Positions 12,667 through 23,008 of a stretch of 64,000 bases of DNA are shown here, one piece after another. The notes beneath the pieces are model-generated. The model had not been told where the DNA came from and ran no database searches. It worked only from the letters and a program-made list of their open reading frames with translations. The stretch is from Straminergon stramineum (taxonomy: Eukaryota > Streptophyta > Bryopsida > Hypnales > Calliergonaceae). Where the stretch lies: the NCBI GenBank assembly GCA_963920665.1, contig OY987265.1, positions 31,625,001 to 31,689,000 of the forward strand, written 5' to 3'. The position numbers were made by a program, and so were the translations under genes. Each line of letters begins with the position of its first letter. The first letter of the stretch is position 1.

Positions 12667-12828
12667 TTAACCCTTGAGGGGCACTTAGTCCCAAAAGTGA
12701 TTGATGGGTGACTTCATTGTTCACTGTAGAAACAAAAAATGCACCTATTGGTCCAGTACAGTAATGGGAGTAGTTTTGGTGACTACATTGGTCGTGGGGA
12801 GCCGCAGGCCGTTTCCTTTCAGGGTTAA
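12667..12828. mobile_element. TTAA-flanked MITE, 162 bp, in the invertase 3' flank
   Basis: The ends are TTAACCCTTGAGGGG and, on the other strand, TTAACCCTGAAAGGAAACGG. Both carry TTAA directly followed by CCCT. The element ends 176 bp beyond the invertase stop codon (13005, minus strand), so it may lie in or just past that gene's 3' untranslated region and could affect polyadenylation. It has no coding capacity. Confidence 0.6.
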
Positions 12829-13004
12829 CAAAGTCACTCAATTTGTACAGTACACCAGCACGAGAGGCTTAATTTACCTCAGGTGCTATTTTATTCAACC
12901 CAGACAATCATCAAAGTAGCACACCCATGAATCATGCATTTGGCACGAGTGGAAATCCAGCTTAACTTAAGCCAAACGGCGAGCCAAATTAGTGAGCTTT
13001 CTGC

Positions 13005-15557
13005 CTAAAAATCCTTGAGGTCAACGCTGGCCATGTCCCAAGTAGTCACAGACTTGACCGTCACACTCTCGGTGCCATTATTGAAGAGAAACGCACGGGC
13101 CGAGCCTTTAACAGCCAACTCCGGGTACACACGGGATGTGATCACGGTGCGCCCGCCTTGCGCAAAGCTCTCCACAATCGAATGGTCCACCAAAAGACGT
13201 AAGGACAGCACATTATCGCTCTTGTGGATTCTCACGTAGCTTCCATACGTGGTCTTGTCCACGTCCTGTTGCAATGATGACAAGCTCTGGTCGGCGCAAA
13301 CGAGAGTCTTCCAATTCGTATGCTGGCCATCATGAATAAGGTAAAAGAAGATGGACGTCCGCTCTTGAAGATCCTGGCTGGCTAGCACGTGAACGCCGAA
13401 TGGGCCGTAGCTGTGTGCCCCAACGCCTTGGCCAGCCAGAATGGCACTGCATTGCAATTGACCATCCTCCGCCAAGAGTTCGTTGGCTTGCTCCAAACCC
13501 TCACTCCGGTTGGGCATGGCAAAGTGCACCTCAATGTCCAATTGAGCACCGTTCGCACCCACGAGTTCCACCGTGGATCCCGTTTTAAGCACGACGTTAT
13601 TCTGGGTCACGGGTTTCTGACGCAAGGCATCAACCTCCGCAACGGGCCACTGGATCAAATTCGTGGTTGCAAGGGGGTCCAACCAGATATGCCTTGGCAG
13701 ACATTGCACGGACGACCACCCCTTTTCAATATCGTCCATCACTGAGCTACTCTCGTTTGCCCACCCCCACAATATCCTCCTCCCCGAGTTCTGGTCGTAA
13801 AACGTCTTACTAGCGTAGAACTTGCCATAGTCATAACGCAAACCCAGTCCAGTGTCCAGGCTATTATCATCCGCTGTGTACTCATCTGTGTTTTCATTGT
13901 ATGTCCCCACGGAATAATAGTCATGCTTCTTCAAATCCAAACTCACCTGCATCAGAGGAAAGCCACAAATTACACATGACATCTCACAAACCTTCAACAC
14001 CGATTGGATGCATAGTGGGGCAAGCATAGAATTCAATCATAAAGAGAGCAGGCATCGCATCAACGTAAGCGACTTACATCTACAATGAAGAGATAAGAGA
14101 ATGTGAGTAGGTTCTGATGTAACAATGTTTATTGCTACTTCAACGTTGAACCCTAGTCAATCTTTAACATCAAATAAGCTACAAAATCTCTAGTGCAATG
14201 ACACCCATGAAATAAAAAAAAAGCACCAAATCATCTTCTAGTGCCTTGTAGCTGAGAAGCTGCTCTACGGAACACAGGAAACCGCTCGTAACTGCACTAT
14301 GAAACTAAAAAAACAACCTTCACTTTCATTTCGAAAGGGAATTTCTTTGGTACAGACCCGTGAAATCTCGGATCTAGCTTCCTGGATTCTTTCTAGAGAG
14401 GCTGAGGTCTAGCTTGTAGCAAAAGTGGAACTTATCAGGGAAGGCAAAAGGCTTACTGATCTGTCACAGCGCAGTAAATTGAAATTCCAGCAAAGGAAAC
14501 AAACCAAAAGCAACGAAACCAAAACTACGAACGCACCTCGAAGAAATCTTTCTACCGTAGATCAAAGAGCTTCATGTGGCATGGATTAATTCTAGAGAGG
14601 CGTAGCTCTCGGAGCACTAGTGATTCCCAGTGAAGGCAAAAGGCTCATTATTGATCAGTTACAGCGCAATTAATTGAATTCCAGCCAAGCAAACAAACTT
14701 CAAACCAAGAGAACAAAACCAAAATCTCACTCACGCACCTTCAAGACATGTTTCACTTTGGGCCCCATGACCGAAGTCTCCAGCCCTTTCTTCCCCGTGA
14801 CCGTCACCGGATAGAAATCCGGACACTCCCACATCCCCGTCCCATGAATCTTCTGAATCCCCTTCCCAGAAAACGTCCACTTGTTGAAGTCTTTGCTCGT
14901 AAACAGCAACGCCGTCCCCGTCAATTGATCCACCCCTTCCACGGCTCCCACAACTATCTTCCACAACCCATTCTTCCCCTTCCACGCCGTCGTCGGATCC
15001 CTGAACTGACTGCTATTAAACCCATTCGGCGTCACCGCAATCGGGTTGTGCGGCGACTTATCCCACTTGCGTAACAAAGGATCTTCGGGATCCTCGGGGA
15101 TCGCCATGGACTGTATCTGTGTGGAGGCGTTCGACCACCCCGTGTAGAGAAGCACGGGGACTCCGGAAGGGAGGAAAGTAGCGGACCCTGACCAGACGCC
15201 TTTGATGTCGTACCAGTGGTCGCCCTTGAGAGCCGTGTGGAGGAAACGCCAGTGGACGAGGTCTGTGGAGACGGCGTGGCCCCAGGTGATGTTGCCCCAC
15301 ACGGCGGCGTCGCGGTTGTACTGGTAGAAGAAGTGGTACCAGCCTTTGTAGAAGAAAGGGCCGTTGGGGTCGTTCATCCAGTTCTTGCGGGGCTGGAAGT
15401 GGTAAGCCGTGCGGTAAGGCTGGTATGTGTTGTTGGCATTGAGAGTGCGAGAGTGGGAGACGCCGACGTAGGAAGTATGGGAAGCAGAAGAAGGGGTGGT
15501 GGTGGTGAAGAACGCCAACACCAAGGTAGCGAACAGGACGCGCCAGAAGTAGGCCAT
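13005..15557 (-). CDS. Acid beta-fructofuranosidase, cell-wall invertase type (GH32)
   Basis: Cleaves sucrose to glucose and fructose, most likely in the apoplast. Coding exons are 15557-14739 and 13946-13005 (phase 0), 586 aa, the usual family length. The N-terminus is a hydrophobic signal peptide (about residues 1-26). The GH32 catalytic set is intact: WMNDPNG at 60-66 with nucleophile Asp63, RDP with Asp187, and WECPD at 243-247 with acid/base Glu244. Pro rather than Val after WEC is the cell-wall signature as opposed to vacuolar. Several N-x-S/T glycosylation sites are present. The C-terminal beta-sandwich with VDHSIVESFAQGGRTVITSR is complete. An in-frame extension upstream to 15824 is probably a leader intron: a good acceptor (pyrimidine tract, then CAG) lies at 15578-15580 on the minus strand. 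Oddity: NDPN is in the large first exon, without the separate 9-base mini-exon common in flowering-plant acid invertases. Confidence 0.93.
14380..14745 (-). repeat. Tandem duplication of about 200 bp in the invertase intron, including the donor site
   Basis: Two copies about 199-202 bp apart share TTCTAGAGAGG, AAGGCAAAAGGCT, ATTGAATTCCAGC-like and CGCACCT blocks. The copy nearer the first exon carries the real 5' splice site (minus strand AAG/GTGCGTGAG at 14739/14738). The other carries a matching pseudo-donor near 14532-14540 (GAGGTGCGTTCG on the minus strand). Confidence 0.65.
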
Positions 15558-15577
15558 TGCTGATCGATTAGTATTGC

Positions 15578-17890
15578 CTGCGAAAAAAACAGTTTTGCAA
15601 TAGAATTTATAGGGATTCAATTCATTTGGAGTTTGGCATTCTAGAAGCACGACATTAGGTAATGTGCACAGCTTAATTGGGTTGATCCCCGACTGGAAGA
15701 ATGAGCTAGCATGCTTGTGGAGCTCAATCGGGTTCTTAGCACCATTCGAGCTGCTGGATTCGATCTCGACGACATGCAGGGGTTGGATTCCTAGAACGGG
15801 CAGAAGAACCCAAGGTTTGCGCATGGTAGAAGTTGTCTAGGCTAGGGTGGAAAAAATCCGCAAGCTTGGGTGTATTGGATTGCTCCTGGTTGAATTGAAG
15901 AGGATTTTGCGAAGTTGAAGATAGCATGTCGAGGTAGAGTTTTTCTGATTTCTGCGCGACTACTAACTAGCTTCTGGTTGAATCAATTGGGTTGCAATCC
16001 AGATAGGGAGGGCTTGGGCTCCTTTGGGGATTCCTAGAAAATGCCGAAAGACATGCCTAAAAGTAGACCACATTAATTTGGAGCAGCAAATCCAGCAATG
16101 AATACCGAAGTACCCACAAGCAACCAATTGTCGATGATAATGGAGCATGAATCATGTAGGGGAACCTATGCTAGAACATGTCGGGAAAGAAATGAAGGTA
16201 CCGGAAATTGACGAGCTAGCCCTACAATTCGGGGGGAATATGAGAATCCTTTCGTTCCTGACATCTATATTTAAGAATACAAGAGACTGGTGAGAGAGAC
16301 TGAACAGGGGCGAGACATACAAAATAGCCGGGAGGTAACTCGTCCTTCTACACAAGACTGACTTGGATGTCAATGCCCTGTCTTCCAAATCCAGCGATTG
16401 TGTAAATTGTGCATATTATGCACATAATCGGGGTGACGACGAAAACAGGGCCGGACCTTCTGTTCCAATTTCTCTAAAGCGGCCTCAGACTCTCAAGGCC
16501 CCGCGCCGACGATTCACAATAAAGAAGGATTCCGTGCGCTATATATACATCCAAAACAACGAAAGTAAGACTGCGTCGACCCTGTATATGTATACAGAAC
16601 GAGCACTGGCGATTCTTCACATTCTAAACGTAAAAGAAAACTCAAAAGTCGGGTTCTAGAAGACGAAGCACACTGCCGCCAAAAGCAGAGAGAAATTGCT
16701 TCGATCACCCAGCTAAAAGAATAAATTAGGGCAGGGGAATCTGCTGCATGCGATCATAGAATTTTCACACTCAGAGCTCCATGCCCAATCCTACAAAATG
16801 AATATCGACTTGCGCGCATCCTAGAAAGCTTAGAAATCAATTCCAAGAATCGTCCATACCCAATCCTAGAGAAAGAATGAATTCCGCATGTGTAAATTAA
16901 ACTGGAGCGTATTCTACAGAGAAATCAATTCCGCAAATCGTACTAGCAATCGAGTAGCAAACAAGCTAGCTAGTAGAACAACTCCGAGCACCTGTCTAGC
17001 CCAACAGAGAGAAGCAGCACCACCAAACCGAAATTAATGCCTGCCAGAGTTGAGGTGATCGATACAAAACATACCTGGGTGACGCGCAACCCAGCAAGCG
17101 ACGAGGCACCACGCTAGCTAGCAAGCTGCAGACAATCCCCCAGGCTCACTACTAGTTTCTGCACAAGGCCAGATATGACCTCGTGGCCGGGAGAAAGCTA
17201 CAACGCCTGCGTCAGCACGCACCGAGCCCGGGCACCGAGTCGTCCTTGCCGACTGACACACAGGAATAATTGTGCTCGTAGACCAAGCAGGGAAGAATAT
17301 ATACTCCTCAATCTTAAACCCGACTACCAAGGCAATATCCATATGTGCATGCCATCGTACTACCAAGGCATCAAGGCATCAAGCCCTGTTTAGTCCCCTG
17401 AAATTCTCCACCCTGCCAAATCTAAAATTTCATGGAGAATATAATATGCATTAATCATCTGCTAATTAATCCGCGTCTAGCTCAGACAGGGCTAACCCCG
17501 GGGAGCTAGATCATACGTGGAAAGTCCTGCTGCAAACGACAAGCACTGGAAGAGAGTTAAGTTAACGTAAGTTATATAGTAGACTCCCAGTCGGTCTGGA
17601 CAGATAGAAATGCAGACAAGCTATCATGTCAGAGACAGAGAGACGACTCTAGTGGAAGTGCAGTGGAAGTGCAGTACGTACAACGTGGGAATGGATCGAA
17701 CCACCTGGCAAAGTGAAATTGTGAGTAATTGCTTGTGAGCCGCTGTGTGCACCGGCCTTTCTTCGGCGTGCGTTGGATCAGTCAACATCCCCTTCGCTTT
17801 GGCACACAATTCGCGTACGACAAGCTTGCAATGCAATTATGTAAGGTGTATAATATCTGGTGTAACTCTATAGTTAATATTTGTAACTAT
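15578..17890 (-). promoter_or_regulatory. 5' flank of the invertase gene (leader intron and promoter)
   Basis: This stretch is more GC-balanced than the intergenic blocks and contains no convincing protein gene. The first part upstream of 15578 probably holds a 5' UTR intron ending at the acceptor near 15578. The corresponding first untranslated exon could not be fixed. No TATA box or transcription start was assigned with confidence. Confidence 0.35.
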
Positions 17891-18992
17891 AAGTGGGACC
17901 AAATATGAACAGGCTCTTAATTCAAGCCAACCCAAGCAAAGGGTTGGAGCTATTTCTCTCTCCTCTTCGTTTTTTTGAAACAAATGAAACGGAATTTCAT
18001 TGCAAAGAGGTGAAATGCAAAACCAATGGCCACAAGTGGCATGGCAAAGACAGACACGAACTGGACAACAATTATTTCTCTAACTCTTCACTATGTATCA
18101 TATTTGTCCTGCCACTGGCAATCGACCCCACTGTTGCTCATGTAGAAAATGATTGTTAACCCTTAAATAGTGCTTAGCTTAAAGATAGAAAGCCTAATTT
18201 TGAAAATTATTTATAAATAATTGATATTCCTCTATCGTACCTATTGTCATTGATTCATGTAGAACATTCTTTCTTCTTTCCATTGATAGAAGATAAAAAC
18301 ACCTAAATAATTGTGATGTGCTTGTAAAATTGTTTCATCTAGATTCTTGCCTAAAATGTGAAATCCCCATTATTGTGCACGGTTTTTTTTATTGTCATTT
18401 TTTATCAAGTGCCAAAGTCGTGATATAAAATGGCATAGAGGTTCTCCAAATTTCAACATTCATCTACATATTGGATATAAAATATCACATTAGCACATAT
18501 CACAGAACCATAATTTTGTTTTCATCCACAGTCTAACAATTACATCCAAGATTTATTTAAAATTGGAAGTATTCTAGTGAAAAACTTCATGATTTCTTGA
18601 CATTTTTTAGCCAAATTTGTTTTTCCTTGTGCAATTTGGCACTATTCTCCCCCCCCCACCCACCCACCAAGCCTTATTGATTTATTAGAGCCTAAGGTCA
18701 ATTTTAGGAGCAAAACCTAGAACCAACACATTTCTAATTGCACCAAATAGCTACAAGTGCACAAGAGCAACCTATGGGAGTTGAAGAGTTCTTTCAAACC
18801 ACCAATCGGGGAATTGAAGCAATTTGTGCTTCAAAGGTGGCCATTTAAAAGGAGTCTTGTGGCATAAATAGGATACACACACCTAATTTTAACACTTTGA
18901 AAATTCATAATTTATTCATATAGTCTCTAGAAAATACATTCTAAGGCAATCTATAATACCCTTGCAACTATTAATAAGATCCAACAAATGCT
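17891..18992. other. AT-rich intergenic DNA with repeat remnants
   Basis: No gene is seen. A block at about 17975-18035 (ACAAATGAAACGGAATTTCATTGC-like) resembles 20885-20935, indicating a dispersed repeat. A run of C with CCACCCACC lies near 18650-18667. A weak relative of the 2230/30960 repeat is near 18690-18850. Confidence 0.4.
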
Positions 18993-20679
18993 TTAACCCC
19001 TGAATGTATTTGACTATGTGTTTGCCAAAAATGCTCCTAAATTGCCATCTCCAGTACAAATGCCAAATTTTAGAAAAGAAAAGAAAAACAATTTTGGACA
19101 CATGCAACTCTAGGATCTTGCCATATGCTTGTTTGAAAAGATGTGGAAATTTATTTAAAAGTTCCCACCCTATAGATTTCAAGATATTATTGTTTAAATT
19201 GACAAAAATCCCTTTTTAGGCCTTGCAAGAATGGTTGCACTTCACAAGGTCACATTTGTATGAAAAAATGTCCCAAAGGATGGTGCCTCTTTGGATTCAT
19301 TCCTCAAGGTAAGTTGGTTACATGCTTGAAAAAATCCATATCATTTGGAATTGTACAACATATAGGAAAAAGATAGTTAGTAGAAAGAAGTAGATCGAAA
19401 ATGATTCAAAATATTCAATTGCTAAGAATTCAGTTATGGAATTAAAAAAATGTCAATCCCAGTAGTTGTAATGTTGTATTAAAGGTGATTGCAAGAAAGA
19501 CTAGTCCTATTTTGTGTCACATTTAGAGTGACAAAGTTGTTTTTTGCTAGAACTTTTGGAGGTAGAGCCTAATGATCTTGAAATTTTTATTGGAGATGGC
19601 TAACCTGATTGTGATCATATCCCTTATTTTTTAGAAATTAAAAAAAAATTATATTAAAATTTAATTGTGCTAATTTGTCATGCTTTGGAGTTTAGGGTTT
19701 TTTAGTGTTGGGGAGTATTCAAAATTAATGATCTAGAGCTGAAATTTTTGTGGTCTATTCCCATAGTAGGAGTACATGTGCCTACTAAAAAACATCTAAA
19801 AATACATTATTTTATAGCCTCCATAGTTGGGCAAAAAGGGCTCACTTGCGCACACCCTTACGGGCATTGAAGATGGTTTCGACTTCATATTTTTGGTGAA
19901 ATCTAATCACCATCAAGTCCTTACAAATTGACACTTTTTTAATTTTTTTTGTTCATGATTTTCAATTTATTATTAGTTTATATCTCATTGTATCTATTTT
20001 CTATGACAAATTGTCCTTTTTTTCAAATAGTACTATTTAAATACTTGGTAGTAGTCATAGTATTCAAAACATTACTTTTCGCCATCGATTTCTTAGATCA
20101 ACAGTTGAGATTTTTTGGTTTCATATTACTTGTATTACTCCTAGTACTGAGCTTAGAAATTGTTGTTTTAGCAAAACGTTGTAAAAACTAAACGGTCTTC
20201 CTTGCAACCACCCTTAAACAATCTACACCCATTGTTTTTTTTGTTTTTTTTTAAATATTGAAAATTGAGTTAAATATAGGAATTCAAAGTTTATTTTAGA
20301 GTAGAGATTCTATAACTATCCACAAATTAAATCTCCTCATAACTTTCATCTCATTAATCAAAATGAAATGATTCAAAGATTTCCATGTATATATAAATCT
20401 AGAGAATGAATTTTAAATTTTTATGAAAAAATTGTCTTTTTAAGAATTTTTTTGAACTGCTTAGGTTGCCCACTCATCAATGAAAATGACATATTATACA
20501 ATAACATTTTTACCATGTAGTCAAAAGTTATGAAAGTTGTCACGCCTTAAAGCTACTCCTTGACTCCTAGAGACTATGTGTGTGAACATTTGAAAGAAAA
20601 AAAAAAAAATTCCATATGTAGAGAGTTGCCCAAAATTGCTATTTTGGCAAGAAACACAGTTTGAGCATTTAGGGGTTAA
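18993..20679. mobile_element. TTAA-flanked element, 1.69 kb (piggyBac-like, long family copy A)
   Basis: The ends are TTAACCCCTGAATG and, on the other strand, TTAACCCCTAAATG. The outer parts match copy B (21756-22702) in the same order, including the GAATTGTACAACAT..AGGAAAAA and AGTAGAAAGAAGTAGA blocks and the TGGAGATTCTATAACTA-like block. Copy A carries roughly 750 bp more in the middle (about 19480-20220), either an insertion or sequence lost from B. No transposase frame is present. Confidence 0.65.
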
Positions 20680-20754
20680 CCCCTAAAGGACCATAAGGCC
20701 ACCAGGTGGCTTTTGCAACACTGTATTTTGCACCCCTAGTCCTTTAGGGGTTAA
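20676..20754. mobile_element. Tiny 79-bp TTAA-flanked inverted-repeat element
   Basis: The element is bounded by TTAACCCCTAAAGGAC and its exact reverse complement GTCCTTTAGGGGTTAA, a perfect 16-bp inverted repeat including TTAA. Only about 47 bp lie between the arms. Its left TTAA (20676-20679) is also the right TTAA of the 1.69-kb element before it, so the two sit back to back on one target site. Confidence 0.75.
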
Positions 20755-21012
20755 CAATATCAATAATAAGAATCATGCCCCCAACACATCTTCCAAGGGA
20801 TTTACATAGATGATATTGACTTAATATACAATCATAATTTGATCTTCCTCATCAAAGATTGAATGATTGACTTTTGTATTCTTAAGACAAATGAAATGGA
20901 ATTGCATTGCATAAATGATGGAGTTTCGCATTTCACAACATTCATCATCCCAAGAGCACTTCAGTACAAGAAGAAACTCATACTAGTCAGACTTGCCATT
21001 TGAATATTAAGC
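20755..21012. other. Short intergenic spacer between elements
   Basis: No gene is seen. The stretch contains the 20885-20935 copy of the ACAAATGAAA..GGAATT..CATTGC block also found near 17978. Confidence 0.35.
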
Positions 21013-21671
21013 TTAACGCCTTAATGCCTAAGGCCTTTTTTGAGCTTTTAGAAATTTGCTCTAAATTGAATAAAAAGCCAACATCAAGTTTGATAACCTT
21101 TATTGATTTTTTTGAAATATAACTATACAAATTCAAACTAGATATGTTAGAGATCACTTAGGAAAAGATAGCACAACAACATCACTTATGGATTGAAAGA
21201 TTATAATGTTTGATCATGAGGGTATTAAAATTGCAAAAGTGACTTGAAGTCTTTCAATCCTCTTTTCACATGTCAAATCCAAAAAGTTAGTCACCAAAAA
21301 AAATATGAGGTTAAAGGGCCTAACATGCATAACTCCAATCAATTTATGGTTTCTCAAAATCTACTCTACAATTTTTTTAAATGAATTTTTAATGTGGTTT
21401 TTCTTCCAAGATCGAGTGTATTTGAGGCTTGTTTCCAAGAGCCCTTAAGACAATGGGAAGTCAAGATTGCAATGGGCACCCTTGTACAAAATCTTGAATA
21501 GAAAAATCATAATCAATCATTTTCAAGATCAAATTTTTAATGCTTAAACTAGAATTCATAAAGAAGTTTTCAAAAATACAATTTTTTAATAATAGCAACT
21601 TAGTTAGATTTTATTTAACTTCAGAGTTTTGTAAACACTAGATTTTAGTTCCTTGGGCATTTACGGGTTAC
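21013..21671 (-). mobile_element. TTAA-flanked element, 0.66 kb (copy F, partner of 48163-48806)
   Basis: The left end is TTAACGCCTTAATGCC. The right end is GGGCATTTACGGGTTAC, where the last base of the terminal TTAA is mutated to C. The interior matches 48163-48806 in opposite orientation, for example the block CTTGACTTCC-or-complement and the AATACAC..AGATC block. No coding capacity. Confidence 0.6.
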
Positions 21672-21673
21672 TG

Positions 21674-23008
21674 AAGGTAGAAGCACTCAAATGTAACATG
21701 ATTCATTTTCAAACACCTAAAAAACAACCTAAATCCAAGAGCTTGTGGACCCAAATTAACTCCTAAAGGTTTTTGACTATGTTTTCACCAAAAACGCTCA
21801 AAAACTGCCATTTCTAGTACAAGAACCAAATTTCAGAACAAAAACATTTTTGGGCACATATAACCGTAGGATCTTGTAGTAAGATGGTTTGACGACATGT
21901 GGAAAAAATTTCAGATATTTTCACCACGTAGATTGCAAGATATTGGCATTTGAATGGACAAAAAGCCTTTTTTGGCCCTGCAAAAATCTGGGCAGCTGCA
22001 CTTCAGAAGGTCAAATCATTATTAAAAAATGTCCAAAATAGTTGTAACTCTTTGTATTCGTTCTTCAAGGCAAGTAGGCTACATGCTTGAAAAATTTGAG
22101 ATCATTTGGAATTGTACAACATGTAGGAAAAAATTTGTAAGTAGAAAGAAGTAGAAAATGATTCAAAATACTAAATTGTTAACAATTTATTTATGGAATT
22201 GAAAAATTCCAATCCCAATGGTGGTAATGTTTTAAGAAACAATATAAATCCCAATTTTTTATTTTTATCCAAAAATATTTAAAATTGAGCTAAATAAAGG
22301 TCTTCAAAGTTTATTTGAGAATGGAGATTCTATAACTACCTACAAACTACCCACAACTAAAACACTTCATAACTCTCATCTCATAAATCAAAATGGAATG
22401 ATTCAAAGCTTTACACCTATATGTAAATCTAGAAAACCAATATGAAATTTTTATTTTTTTAAAAAGTGACTTTTAAAGAAGTTTTTTTTGCTACCCAGGT
22501 TGCCCATTGAGTAATGAAAACTACATATCATACAATAACTTTTAACCATATATTCAAAAGTTATGAAAATTGTTGGTCCTTAAAGCTATTCCTCAGTCAC
22601 ATGTTGTGTGAAAATTTCAAATAAAAAAAAAATTCCATTCGTAGTGAGCTGCCCCAAATCGCTATGTCTCCAAAAAATGCCGTTTGGTCCTTTAGGTATT
22701 AAAGTACACATGTGGGGTTCCAAAAAGTTGTCACTCTTCTAAGAAGAAACCAATCACCCACACTTGATCCAAGTTTAGAGAGCGTTGCTTTTGAGTGTTT
22801 CCTTGCCCACTTTGGTGTTAGTCTAATGTCCATAGGAGTTGCATCTATGAAGTACTTTTCAAAAATTTGTATAATATTCATAACAGCTCGAAAAAATACG
22901 AAACCAATTTTGTTGGTTTCCTAAACACACGCAGATCATTGTTTTCTCGTACACATCCTCCATATCAAGAGATTCAAAACAAGTGTCGCATTAAGGTGCT
23001 TCTACCTT
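21674..23008. mobile_element. Inverted-repeat element with AAGGTAGAAGCAC ends, interrupted by copy B
   Basis: The left end AAGGTAGAAGCACTCAAATG pairs with the right end read on the other strand, AAGGTAGAAGCACCTTAATG. A second possible right end, AAGGTAGAAGCACCTAAATG, lies at 23981-24004, so the outer limit is ambiguous. A TTAA-flanked element (21756-22702) sits inside. The same terminal motif bounds 42516-42900 and 44208-44560. Confidence 0.5.
21756..22702. mobile_element. TTAA-flanked element, 0.95 kb (piggyBac-like, long family copy B)
   Basis: The left end TTAACTCCTAAAGG and the right end, on the other strand, TTAATACCTAAAGGACC are diverged inverted ends that both keep TTAA. The body is collinear with copy A (18993-20679) and, in part, copy C (44584-45390). 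It is non-coding and lies within the 21674 element. Confidence 0.65.

Noticed and set aside
15216..15563. 115-codon frame opposite the invertase first exon
   Set aside because: It is an antisense shadow of GC-rich invertase codons. The same applies to the long frames at 13389-13745 and those opposite the PPR gene at 50663-51238 and 51706-52098.
15558..15824. N-terminal extension of the invertase frame to an upstream ATG
   Set aside because: The extension contains a good splice acceptor at about 15578, and the downstream ATG at 15557 gives a proper signal peptide, so the extension is most likely a leader intron.
22699..22924. Open frames on both strands that might be a gene fragment
   Set aside because: About 60-70 codons, no recognisable motif, next to element ends; not supportable as coding.
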